This document shows positions 1 through 7,459 of a DNA stretch of 64,000 nucleotides, one piece after another (positions within the stretch are counted from its first letter, which is position 1; the number at the start of each line of letters is the position of its first letter). The DNA lies in contig JAXLRH010000011.1 of NCBI GenBank assembly GCA_046331245.1, positions 62,001 to 126,000 on the forward strand, read 5' to 3'. The translations under genes and the position numbers were made by a program. A model generated the notes under the pieces. That model made no database searches. It was not told the DNA's origin and worked only from the letters and a program-made list of their open reading frames with translations. This DNA comes from SSF14 sp046331245 (GTDB taxonomy: Bacteria; Actinomycetota; Acidimicrobiia; Acidimicrobiales; Microtrichaceae).

Positions 1-726
1 GTCGGCGTCGTGCAGCCCGTCGCCGAGATCGCCGAGCTCGTGCGCCGGTCGGCGCCGTCGGCCCTGGTGCACACCGACGCGGTGCAGGCGCTGAACTGGG
101 TCGACCTCCGCTCCGTCACGCCGCATGTCGACCTGCTCTCGCTGTCGGCGCACAAGTTCGGCGGCCCGCAGGGCGTCGGCCTGTGCGTGGTACGCCGCGG
201 CGCCGAGGTGGCGGCCCGTCAGGTGGGCGGTGGACAGGAGCGTGAGCGGCGGAGCGGCACCTCCAACGTCGCCGGCATCGTCGCGATGGCCGCGGCCGCG
301 GTGGACGCCGACGCGTCGCGAGCCGAGGAGGTCGTCCGCCTCGCCTCGTTGCGCGACCGATTGGTGCAGCTCGTGACGACCGGCCTCGACGGGGACGTGG
401 TCCGCACCGGTGTCGCCCGCGAAAGCCGGTCGGACGGCGATGCGCACATCGCCGCGGGGTTCGCGCACTTCTGCTTCGCCGGCGTCGACAGCGAGGCGCT
501 CCTGTTCCTGCTCGACGATGCGGACGTGTATGCGTCGGCGGGCTCGGCGTGCGCGTCGGGCGCGCAGCATCCGTCGCACGTGCTCGAGGCGATGGGCATC
601 GGTCACGACCTCGCCGCCGGCTCGTTGCGCCTCACGCTCGGCCACACCACCACGGCCGACGACGTCGACCGTGCCGCGGCGGCGGTGGTCGCCGCCGTCG
701 CGCGCCTGCGGCGGTACCCGCGGTGA
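1..726 (+). CDS. Cysteine desulfurase, IscS/NifS family (5' end outside window)
   Basis: PLP-dependent enzyme that takes sulfur from cysteine and leaves alanine, supplying persulfide for tRNA thiolation and Fe-S clusters. The reading frame is open at base 1, so the N-terminal part lies upstream; about 241 residues are visible. The PLP lysine lies in SAHKFGGPQG, followed by the GGGQERERRSGTSN segment typical of the family, and the mobile catalytic cysteine is in AGSACASG near the C-terminus. mnmA starts 10 nt after the stop. That adjacency is common in actinobacteria and suggests that this enzyme feeds sulfur to MnmA for 2-thiouridine. The family assignment is secure; the precise subgroup cannot be settled from a partial sequence. 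Confidence 0.95.
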   Translation, partial: VGVVQPVAEIAELVRRSAPSALVHTDAVQALNWVDLRSVTPHVDLLSLSAHKFGGPQGVGLCVVRRGAEVAARQVGGGQERERRSGTSNVAGIVAMAAAAVDADASRAEEVVRLASLRDRLVQLVTTGLDGDVVRTGVARESRSDGDAHIAAGFAHFCFAGVDSEALLFLLDDADVYASAGSACASGAQHPSHVLEAMGIGHDLAAGSLRLTLGHTTTADDVDRAAAAVVAAVARLRRYPR

Positions 727-736
727 GGGACGCATC

Positions 737-1783
737 GTGACCCGCGTGCTCGTCGCCATGTCGGGAGGCGTCGACAGCTCCGTCGCCGCGGCGCTGCTCC
801 GTGAACAGGGCCACGACGTGGTCGGCGTCACGATGAAGCTGTGGGGCGGCGAGAGCGACTCCGGGTGCTGCTCGGTGTCCGACGTCGACGACGCCCGCCG
901 GGTTGCGCAGCAGCTCGGCATCGACCACCACGTGTTCAACTTCGGCGACGACTTCGAGCAGTTCGTCGTGGAGCCCTACGTCGCCGATCACGTGGCCGGT
1001 CTCACGCCCAACCCGTGCGTCGAGTGCAACCGGCACCTGAAATTCGACAAGCTGCTCCGCCGCGCCGACGCGCTCGGCTTCGACCTCGTGGCGACCGGCC
1101 ATCACGCCCGCCGCGTCGAGGTCGGGGGAGGGTTCCGCATCGCCCGTGGCGCCGACGCGGCGAAGGACCAGAGCTACGTGCTGTACCCGGTCGTCGGCGA
1201 TGCGCTCGCCCGCACCCTGTTTCCGCTCGGCGACATGACGAAGGACCGCGTGCGGGAGCTCGCCGCCGAGCTCGGCCTGCGCACCGCCACGAAGCCCGAC
1301 AGCCAGGACGTGTGCTTCATCACCCGTGCCCAGGGCGGTCGAAGCTCGTTCCTCGGCGACCGCATCCCGCTCCGGACCGGTCGGGTCGTGGACGTCGCCG
1401 GCGAGGAGCTCGGCGAGATCGAGGGCGTCGAGCTGGTGACGATCGGCCAGCGCCGCGGCCTCGACGTGGGCGGGCCGGGCGGGCGGCGGTACGTGGTCGA
1501 CGTCGACGGCGCGTCGGCGACCGTCACCGTCGGCTCAGCGAACGACCTGCTGCGCGACGGCCTCTCCGTGGGGGACGTGGTGTGGGCCGGGCCTCCCGCC
1601 GGCGGCGCGCTCGCCGTTCAGTGCTCGGCCCACGGTCGTGCCCTGCCGGCGACCGTCGTGGTCGACTCGCCCGATTGTGTGACCGTGACCTGGGACGAGC
1701 CGCAGCGGCGCGTCGCTCCGGGCCAGAGCGCCGTGATCTACGACGGCGACGTGGTGGTGGGCGGGGGCATCGTCACCCGGTGA
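737..1783 (+). CDS. mnmA: tRNA-specific 2-thiouridylase MnmA
   Basis: Cytoplasmic enzyme that adenylates and thiolates U34 of Glu, Gln and Lys tRNAs. The 348-residue product (GTG start at 737) has the PP-loop SGGVDSS at residues 9-15. Both catalytic cysteines are present: C94 in NPCVECN and C193 in SQDVCFI. Length fits the family (about 360). An in-frame opening extends to 410, but the family N-terminus MTRVLVAMSGG fixes the start at 737, 10 nt after the cysteine desulfurase stop. The last 11 bases overlap, on the opposite strand, the 3' end of the convergent membrane-protein gene. Confidence 0.97.
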   Translation: MTRVLVAMSGGVDSSVAAALLREQGHDVVGVTMKLWGGESDSGCCSVSDVDDARRVAQQLGIDHHVFNFGDDFEQFVVEPYVADHVAGLTPNPCVECNRHLKFDKLLRRADALGFDLVATGHHARRVEVGGGFRIARGADAAKDQSYVLYPVVGDALARTLFPLGDMTKDRVRELAAELGLRTATKPDSQDVCFITRAQGGRSSFLGDRIPLRTGRVVDVAGEELGEIEGVELVTIGQRRGLDVGGPGGRRYVVDVDGASATVTVGSANDLLRDGLSVGDVVWAGPPAGGALAVQCSAHGRALPATVVVDSPDCVTVTWDEPQRRVAPGQSAVIYDGDVVVGGGIVTR

Positions 1784-2669
1784 CGATGCCGCGCCGGGCC
1801 GCCTCGGACATCACGGCGCCGGGACGACCGACGCTAAGGAGCACGGCCCGCGCGAGCTGCAGCTCGCCGTCGTCACGCGAGGTGCGGGCGGCGATCTCGA
1901 TCGGCGTGTCGAACGCGATCTCGAGCACGAGGCCCGGGGCGTTCGACGTGAGGTCGGTGGCCGTCGTCCCCTCGAGCGCGGGCCCGAAGGCGACGATCCG
2001 TCGCGCCGGGAACAGCACGGGGTCGACGAGCGTCAGGTGGTCGATCGCGGTGGCGCCGGCCGGCACGAACACGAGCCATCGTCGCGACAGCGCATGGAAC
2101 GCCTTGATCGCGAACGGCGCGGCCACGGCGCCGACGAGCGTGACGGCGGCGCCCGCGATCCACACGTGGGCGCCGAGCAGCAGCGGGCCGACCGACAGGC
2201 CGCCGACGAGCGCGACCCAGAACACCGGCACGGGGCCGATGAGGAACGACGTGGGCGTGCGCAGGGCGAAGCGGCGTTCGTCGCCGTACGAGGCGGCGTT
2301 CACGTAATCGTCGGCGGTGAACGCCGACAGGGCGGCGGCGGCGGCGACCAGCGAGCTCACGATGCCGAGGAGCCCGAGCGCGCCCGTGCCCGCCGACGAG
2401 CCGTCCGTCCCGCGCACCAGGGTGAGCGCGAGCGCCACCACCGGCGCGGCCGGCGCGAGCACGCGGACGATGGTGAGCGTCACGGGGTGGGGGAGCAGCG
2501 AGGCGACGAGCACCGCCGCCCAGCCGGCCCAGGCGAGCGCCGCGGCGACGACGACGAGGGAGGTGACGCGACCGTCGAGCGCGCGCCCGAACGCGTCGCC
2601 GACGGTGAGGGGGAGGGTGATCCACGCGAGGCGGAGGATCCAGACGGCGGGGTGTGCGCGCATGCCCAC
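1773..2669 (-). CDS. Polytopic membrane protein of unknown function
   Basis: A 298-residue protein with about six hydrophobic segments, grouped around residues 10-90, 97-118 and 140-190. A soluble C-terminal part of about 100 residues, rich in beta-strand-like sequence, follows. No catalytic motif was recognised and I cannot name a family. It is convergent with mnmA (11-bp overlap of the 3' ends) and divergent from the MetE-like gene, separated by 40 bp. The start is an ATG giving MGMRAHPAVW; a second ATG two codons later is an alternative. The coding call rests on uninterrupted length and on membrane segments that make sense only in this frame. Confidence 0.75.
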   Translation of the reverse strand: MGMRAHPAVWILRLAWITLPLTVGDAFGRALDGRVTSLVVVAAALAWAGWAAVLVASLLPHPVTLTIVRVLAPAAPVVALALTLVRGTDGSSAGTGALGLLGIVSSLVAAAAALSAFTADDYVNAASYGDERRFALRTPTSFLIGPVPVFWVALVGGLSVGPLLLGAHVWIAGAAVTLVGAVAAPFAIKAFHALSRRWLVFVPAGATAIDHLTLVDPVLFPARRIVAFGPALEGTTATDLTSNAPGLVLEIAFDTPIEIAARTSRDDGELQLARAVLLSVGRPGAVMSEAARRGIVTG

Positions 2670-2709
2670 AGACTTGCGTACGCGCGGCCCGGATCGCTAA
2701 GCAAGACGG

Positions 2710-3657
2710 ATGGGGGTCCTGCCGTTCCGCATCGCGCTACCCGCCGGGCTGGCGACAGCCATCGGTTCGCTGCCGCAGCTGAACGGGTTCGACGCGTCGA
2801 AGCTCGTCCGTGAGTTCCTGCCGTCGCTGCCCGCGGCGCCGTCGATCTCGCTCACGCCCGATGCCGCGCACATCGACCGTCGTCGCGGCGGCCACCTCCG
2901 CGTGGCCGAGGGCGACATGGACATGCTCCTCGCCGTGCGTGCCTTCCTCGAGGACCTCCGCGGTCGCGTCGAGCCGGTCGTGCTCTCGCTCACCGGCCCC
3001 GTCACCATCGACCTGCGCCTGCTCGCCGACGGCGTCGACCGCGACCGTGCGTCGCGCCTCGCCCGCGAGTACGTCGAGGAGTGGGCCCACGGCCTCCTCG
3101 ATCTCGCCGCGCAGATGCTGCCGGGCGCGCCGGTGCTGCTGTTCCTCGAGGAGCCGGGCCTGGCCAACTCGATGCACCCGACGTTCCCGCTGTCGCCCGA
3201 CGAGATCGACGATCTCGTGTCCGGCGTCGTGGAGCCGCTCGCCGGCGACGCCATGATCGGCGTGCAGGTCAACGGCCGTGCCGACTGGGGCATGTTGCTG
3301 CAGACCGGCATCAGCGTCCTCGGCGCACCCATCACGGCGCGTCTCGAGACCGCAGCGGCCGAGCTCACCCGCTTCCTCGAGTCCGGCGGCTTCATCGCCT
3401 GGGGCGCGGTGCCGGTGGACGAGCCGCTCGGGTCGGGCGTGGAGCGGCTGTGGCGTCGTCTCTCGGCGCTGTGGGCCGATCTGGCGCAGGCGGGTCTCGA
3501 CCCGCTGCTGCTGCGGGAGCGTTCGATCATCACGCCCGCGGCGAGCCTCGGCAGCTTCGGCATCAGCCAGGCCGAGCGCGTGATGAAGCTGACCGGTGAG
3601 CTCTCCGAGCGGGTGTTCAACCAGGTCGTCGGCGCCCGCCTCTCCATCGGCGCCTGA
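2710..3657 (+). CDS. MetE C-terminal-domain-like protein without zinc ligands
   Basis: A 315-residue TIM-barrel-type protein resembling the C-terminal half of cobalamin-independent methionine synthase. It begins with the typical GLATAIGSLP segment. Its position between mnmA and ligA matches actinobacterial genomes such as Mycobacterium tuberculosis (Rv3024c trmU, Rv3015c, Rv3014c ligA). True MetE binds zinc through an HxC pair and a later cysteine (PDCG-type motif). Here the corresponding places read VQVNGRADW and TPAASLG, and the whole protein contains no cysteine. Methionine synthase activity is therefore doubtful and the function is unknown. The ATG at 2710 fits the N-terminus of homologues. 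Confidence 0.8.
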   Translation: MGVLPFRIALPAGLATAIGSLPQLNGFDASKLVREFLPSLPAAPSISLTPDAAHIDRRRGGHLRVAEGDMDMLLAVRAFLEDLRGRVEPVVLSLTGPVTIDLRLLADGVDRDRASRLAREYVEEWAHGLLDLAAQMLPGAPVLLFLEEPGLANSMHPTFPLSPDEIDDLVSGVVEPLAGDAMIGVQVNGRADWGMLLQTGISVLGAPITARLETAAAELTRFLESGGFIAWGAVPVDEPLGSGVERLWRRLSALWADLAQAGLDPLLLRERSIITPAASLGSFGISQAERVMKLTGELSERVFNQVVGARLSIGA

Positions 3658-3661
3658 CCGG

Positions 3662-4186
3662 TCAGCCCCGGATCCAGCGCCAGATCGTGTAGATCGCGAC
3701 GACGAGCCCGAGCAGCGCGATCGCGAGGCCGAGCACGACCATCGCCACGCCCACGAGCAGCACCTTCCAGCTCTCGCGACGCGTCGCCTCGCGGTCGGCG
3801 AGGTTGCGCTCGATGATGGCGAGGTTGCGGCTGTTGGCCTTCCACACGAACGCGATCGCCGGCCCGGCGAGGGGGATCATGCCGGCGAGCGACTCGCCGA
3901 CGGCGTGCACGACCATGCGGACGATCGTGATGCGGCTGCACCCGGCGCGGACCCCGGCCAGCACGACGACCGCGGCGAGCCCGAACCCGGCGGCATCGCC
4001 CACCACCGGCACGAGGCTGAGGAATCCGTCGACGCCGACGCGCCGCTTGCCGACGAGGGGGATCGCGTCGTCGAGCACCCACGCCAACCGGCGGACGTAG
4101 GTGGGGACCAGCCCCTCGGCCGGCTCGGGGATGCCGGTCGCCTCGGGACGGCCGGCCCTCTCGGGAAGGTCGGTCACCTCGGGCAA
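3662..4186 (-). CDS. DUF4112 family membrane protein
   Basis: A 174-residue protein with the DUF4112 pattern: a soluble start, the segment LDDAIPLVGKRRVGVDG, then two hydrophobic stretches (about residues 57-82 and 95-112), and a C-terminal membrane segment at about residues 142-168. The function of the family is unknown. The listed start is a TTG; a GTG three codons further in (at 4177) is equally possible, since neither has a clear Shine-Dalgarno sequence. It converges on the MetE-like gene, with four bases between the two stop codons inside the palindrome CTGACCGGTCAG, and is divergent from the SRPBCC gene. Confidence 0.75.
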   Translation of the reverse strand: MPEVTDLPERAGRPEATGIPEPAEGLVPTYVRRLAWVLDDAIPLVGKRRVGVDGFLSLVPVVGDAAGFGLAAVVVLAGVRAGCSRITIVRMVVHAVGESLAGMIPLAGPAIAFVWKANSRNLAIIERNLADREATRRESWKVLLVGVAMVVLGLAIALLGLVVAIYTIWRWIRG

Positions 4187-4209
4187 GCTACTTCGCGAGA
4201 CTGGAGCGC

Positions 4210-4647
4210 ATGACGCACTACGTGGTCCGAGCCGGACGCATCGTCGAGGCGCCCCTCGACACCGTCTGGGACATGATCGCCGACGCCCGCTCCTATTCGA
4301 GCTGGGCGGTGATGGGCTCCTCGACGCTCGAACGCGAGGGTTCCCCGACGCCGGACGGGGTGGGGGCGATCCGCAACTTCGGCACCGGGACGATCATGAG
4401 CCGGGAGGAGGTGGTGGCGTTCGATCCGCCCACGCACCTCGGCTACCGGCTGCTGTCGGGCCTGCCTATCGAGAACTACCGGGCCGACGTCACGCTGACC
4501 TCCCTGGGCGACCGCCGCACGCGCGTGATGTGGGTGGGCACGTACGAGTCCAAGGGGTTCGTGGGTGCCGTCATGCGACGGTTCCTGACCTTCGTGCTGG
4601 GCGACTTCGTGCGCCGTCTCGCGAAGCACGCGCCCAAGCGGGGGTGA
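4210..4647 (+). CDS. SRPBCC-fold (polyketide cyclase/START-like) protein
   Basis: A 145-residue soluble protein with the SRPBCC pattern: an N-terminal strand (VRAGRIVEAPLDTVWDMIAD), an early helix-rich segment ending in SSWAVMGSS, several strands, and a long C-terminal helix (about residues 115-142). Members bind hydrophobic ligands in a deep pocket, and their substrates cannot be read from sequence. It stands alone on the plus strand, divergent from DUF4112 and 71 bp before ligA. There is no signal peptide. Confidence 0.8.
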   Translation: MTHYVVRAGRIVEAPLDTVWDMIADARSYSSWAVMGSSTLEREGSPTPDGVGAIRNFGTGTIMSREEVVAFDPPTHLGYRLLSGLPIENYRADVTLTSLGDRRTRVMWVGTYESKGFVGAVMRRFLTFVLGDFVRRLAKHAPKRG

Positions 4648-4706
4648 GCGTCCCTCCGACGTGGGGCGCCGGCCGGCCCGGCGGCGTCGCTGTCGGGGGT
4701 CGCCGG

Positions 4707-4712
4707 TAATCT
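4707..4712 (+). promoter_or_regulatory. Candidate -10 element of ligA (leaderless)
   Basis: TAATCT ends 6 nt before the GTG start of ligA. No convincing -35 hexamer is visible. The spacing would place the transcript start at or within a base or two of the start codon. It is one of seven similarly placed elements in the window. Confidence 0.4.
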
Positions 4713-4718
4713 CCTCCC

Positions 4719-6776
4719 GTGGCCCTGCCGACCGACCTTCCCGATGACCCGTTCGACCGGGTGAGCACGCTCGTCGAGGTGCTGCGCGAGCACAACGCCG
4801 CCTACTACGAGCGCGACGAGCCCACCATCCCCGACGCCGACTACGACGAGTTGGTCCGTGAGCTGCGGCGCCTGGAGGAGCTCCATCCCGAGCTCGTCGT
4901 GGAGGACTCGCCGGCCTCGGCCACGGTCGGCGGCGCGCCGTCGGCGGTGTTCGCCGAGATCGAGCACCGCGTCCCCATGATGTCGCTCGACAACGCGATG
5001 GACGTCGACGAGCTACGGGGCTGGGGCGATCGCACGGCGCGCAAGCTCGAGTCGCTCGGTCTCGATCCGTCGAGCGTGCGCTACGTGTGCGAGCTCAAGA
5101 TCGACGGGCTCGCGATGTCGATCCGCTACGAGGGGGGCCGGTACGTGCAGGCGGCCACCCGTGGCAACGGCCGGGTGGGCGAGGACGTCACCCCCAACGT
5201 CGCCGGCATCGAGGCCGTGCCCGATCGGCTGGCAGCGACGGCGCCCGAGGTGCTCGAGGCCCGCGGCGAGGTCTACCTGCCGTTCGAGGCGTTCGAGGCG
5301 CTCAACGCGGCCCAGGAGGCGAGCGGTGGGCGTCGCTACGCCAACCCCCGAAACACGGCGGCGGGCTCGCTGCGCCAGAAGGACCCGTCGATCACCGCGA
5401 GCCGGGGCCTGTCGTTCTGGTCGTACCAGCTGGGCGAGGTGGTGGGCGGGCCCGAGCTCGACACGCACTCCGCCGCGCTCGAGTGGCTGAGCGGTCTCGG
5501 CCTGCCGGTGAACCCCGAGACGCGCTCGGTCGAGTCGCTCGACGAGGTCTACGAGTTCTGCCGCCACTGGACCGAGCACCGCCATGACCTCGCGTACGAG
5601 ATCGACGGCATCGTCGTGAAGATCGACTCGTTCGACGTGCAGCGCGCCCTCGGGTTCACGTCGAAGGCGCCGCGTTGGGCGATCGCGTACAAGCTGCCGC
5701 CGGAGGAGCGCACCACGATCCTGCGCGACATCAAGGTGTCGATCGGGGGCAAGGGCAAGGCCACGCCGTTCGCCGTGCTCGAACCGGTGCTCGTCGCCGG
5801 CTCCACCGTGAGCCTGGCCACGCTGCACAACGAGGACCAGGTGCGCATCAAGGACGTCCGGCCCGGCGACACCGTCATCGTGCGCAAGGCCGGCGACGTC
5901 ATCCCCGAGGTGGTCGGCCCCGTGCTCGCCAACCGGCCCGCCGGGTCGAGCCCGTGGGTGTTCCCCACGGTCTGTCCGTGCGAGCACCGGTCGCCCCTCG
6001 TGCGCCTGCCCGGCGAGGCCAAGCACCAGTGCATGTCGGCCGCGTGCCCGCCACAGCGGTGGGGCCGCATCAGCCACTTCGCGTCGCGAGGGGCGATGGA
6101 CATCGACGGTCTGGGCGAGCAGCAGGTGCAGCTCTTCATCGACCTCGGCCTGCTGCACGACGTGGCCGACATCTACTCGCTCGACTTCGACGTGATCCTG
6201 GCCCAGCGCGGCTACAAGGAGACGTCGGTCAACAAGTTGCGGGCGGCCATCGAGGCGTCGAAGGCGCGACCGCTGGGCAATCTGCTGTTCGGCCTGAGCA
6301 TCGACCACCTGGGGGCGTCGGGGGCGGAGACGTTGGCGGCGGGGCTGGGCAGCCTCGACGCGATCATGGAGGCGTCGGTCGACGACATCGCGGCGGTCGA
6401 GGGCATCGGCCCCACCATCGCGAACTCGGTGGTCTCGTTCTTCGCCGAGGAGGAGAACCGCGACGTGGTGCGGCGCCTCGTCGAGGCCGGGGTGAACACC
6501 ACCGGGCCCGAGCGTTCGACGCTCCCGCAGGTGCTCGCCGGCATGGCCATCGTGGTCACGGGCGGCCTCGAGGGGTTCACACGCGAGAGCGTCGAGGCCG
6601 CCATCAAGGCCCGCGGCGGCAAGTCGCCGGGGAGCGTGTCCAAGAAGACCACGGCCGTGGTGCTCGGCAACGATCCCGGCGCCTCGAAGCTCACCAAGGC
6701 CACCGAGCTCGGCATCCCGCTGCTCGACGAGGCCCAGTTCGTCCACCTCCTCGAGACCGGAGAGCTCCCGACATGA
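4719..6776 (+). CDS. ligA: NAD+-dependent DNA ligase LigA
   Basis: Seals nicks during replication and repair using NAD+. The 685-residue product has all domains in order: Ia region with YYERDEPTIPDADYDELVR; adenylation domain with the AMP-accepting lysine in KIDG (K127); OB fold; four-cysteine zinc finger at about residues 419-441 (CPCEH...CMSAACP); helix-hairpin-helix repeats at about 500-580; and a C-terminal BRCT domain from about residue 600. GTG start at 4719, with TAATCT just upstream. The stop overlaps the ATG of the HAD gene by 4 nt (ATGA), so the two are probably cotranscribed. Confidence 0.98.
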   Translation: MALPTDLPDDPFDRVSTLVEVLREHNAAYYERDEPTIPDADYDELVRELRRLEELHPELVVEDSPASATVGGAPSAVFAEIEHRVPMMSLDNAMDVDELRGWGDRTARKLESLGLDPSSVRYVCELKIDGLAMSIRYEGGRYVQAATRGNGRVGEDVTPNVAGIEAVPDRLAATAPEVLEARGEVYLPFEAFEALNAAQEASGGRRYANPRNTAAGSLRQKDPSITASRGLSFWSYQLGEVVGGPELDTHSAALEWLSGLGLPVNPETRSVESLDEVYEFCRHWTEHRHDLAYEIDGIVVKIDSFDVQRALGFTSKAPRWAIAYKLPPEERTTILRDIKVSIGGKGKATPFAVLEPVLVAGSTVSLATLHNEDQVRIKDVRPGDTVIVRKAGDVIPEVVGPVLANRPAGSSPWVFPTVCPCEHRSPLVRLPGEAKHQCMSAACPPQRWGRISHFASRGAMDIDGLGEQQVQLFIDLGLLHDVADIYSLDFDVILAQRGYKETSVNKLRAAIEASKARPLGNLLFGLSIDHLGASGAETLAAGLGSLDAIMEASVDDIAAVEGIGPTIANSVVSFFAEEENRDVVRRLVEAGVNTTGPERSTLPQVLAGMAIVVTGGLEGFTRESVEAAIKARGGKSPGSVSKKTTAVVLGNDPGASKLTKATELGIPLLDEAQFVHLLETGELPT

Positions 6777-7459
6777 CGTCCTCTGCATCCGACGCCCCTG
6801 CATCCGGCGCCGCAGCGTCTCCCGTGCGGGCCGTCTTCTTCGACTTCGGGGGCGTGTTCATCGACTCGCCCTTCGCCGCCGTGGGCACGGCGGCGGCGAA
6901 GCTCGGCCTCGGGCCCGACGACCTCATCGACGTCGTGTTCGGGCCGTACGACACCGACACCGACCACCCGTGGCACCGGCTCGAGCGCGGCGAGATCACG
7001 TTCGACGAGGCGCGATCCGGTATCGGCGACCTCTCGGAGTCGCGGGGCATGGAGCGACTCGACCCCATCGTCGCCCTCGCCGACCTGGCCGGTGGGTACG
7101 AGGTGCGCGAGTTCATGGTGCAGGCGGTGCGGGATCTCCGCGCCCAGGGCATCACCACGGGCGTCATCACCAACAACATCGCCGAGTTCGGGTCCACCTG
7201 GCGGGCGATGATCCCCGTCGACGAGCTGTTCGACGACGTCGTCGACTCGTCGTCGGTCGGCATGCGCAAGCCCGACCCTGCCATCTACCGCCTCGCGTGC
7301 GAGCGGGTGGGTGTCGACCCGGCCGCGGCGGTGTTCATCGACGACTACCAGGGCAACGTCGACGGTGCCCGGGCCGTGGGCCTGCAGGCGGTGTGGTGCG
7401 GCTACTCGGTGGCGTCGACGCAGGCCGCGCTGGCGGAGCTCATCGCGCTGGTGGGCTGA
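6773..7459 (+). CDS. HAD-superfamily hydrolase
   Basis: A 228-residue haloacid-dehalogenase-like phosphatase. Motif I is DFGGVF (usually DxDxT/V; here the second Asp position is Gly, as in the YihX-like subgroup). Motif II threonine/serine lies in GVITNN, the motif III lysine in MRKPDP, and motif IV is VFIDDYQGNVDGA. Residues 1-20 form a Ser/Ala-rich leader without charge. It overlaps ligA by 4 nt and converges with the oxidoreductase gene, overlapping its 3' end by 20 bp. The substrate is not predictable; subgroup relatives dephosphorylate sugar phosphates. Confidence 0.85.
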   Translation: MTSSASDAPASGAAASPVRAVFFDFGGVFIDSPFAAVGTAAAKLGLGPDDLIDVVFGPYDTDTDHPWHRLERGEITFDEARSGIGDLSESRGMERLDPIVALADLAGGYEVREFMVQAVRDLRAQGITTGVITNNIAEFGSTWRAMIPVDELFDDVVDSSSVGMRKPDPAIYRLACERVGVDPAAAVFIDDYQGNVDGARAVGLQAVWCGYSVASTQAALAELIALVG

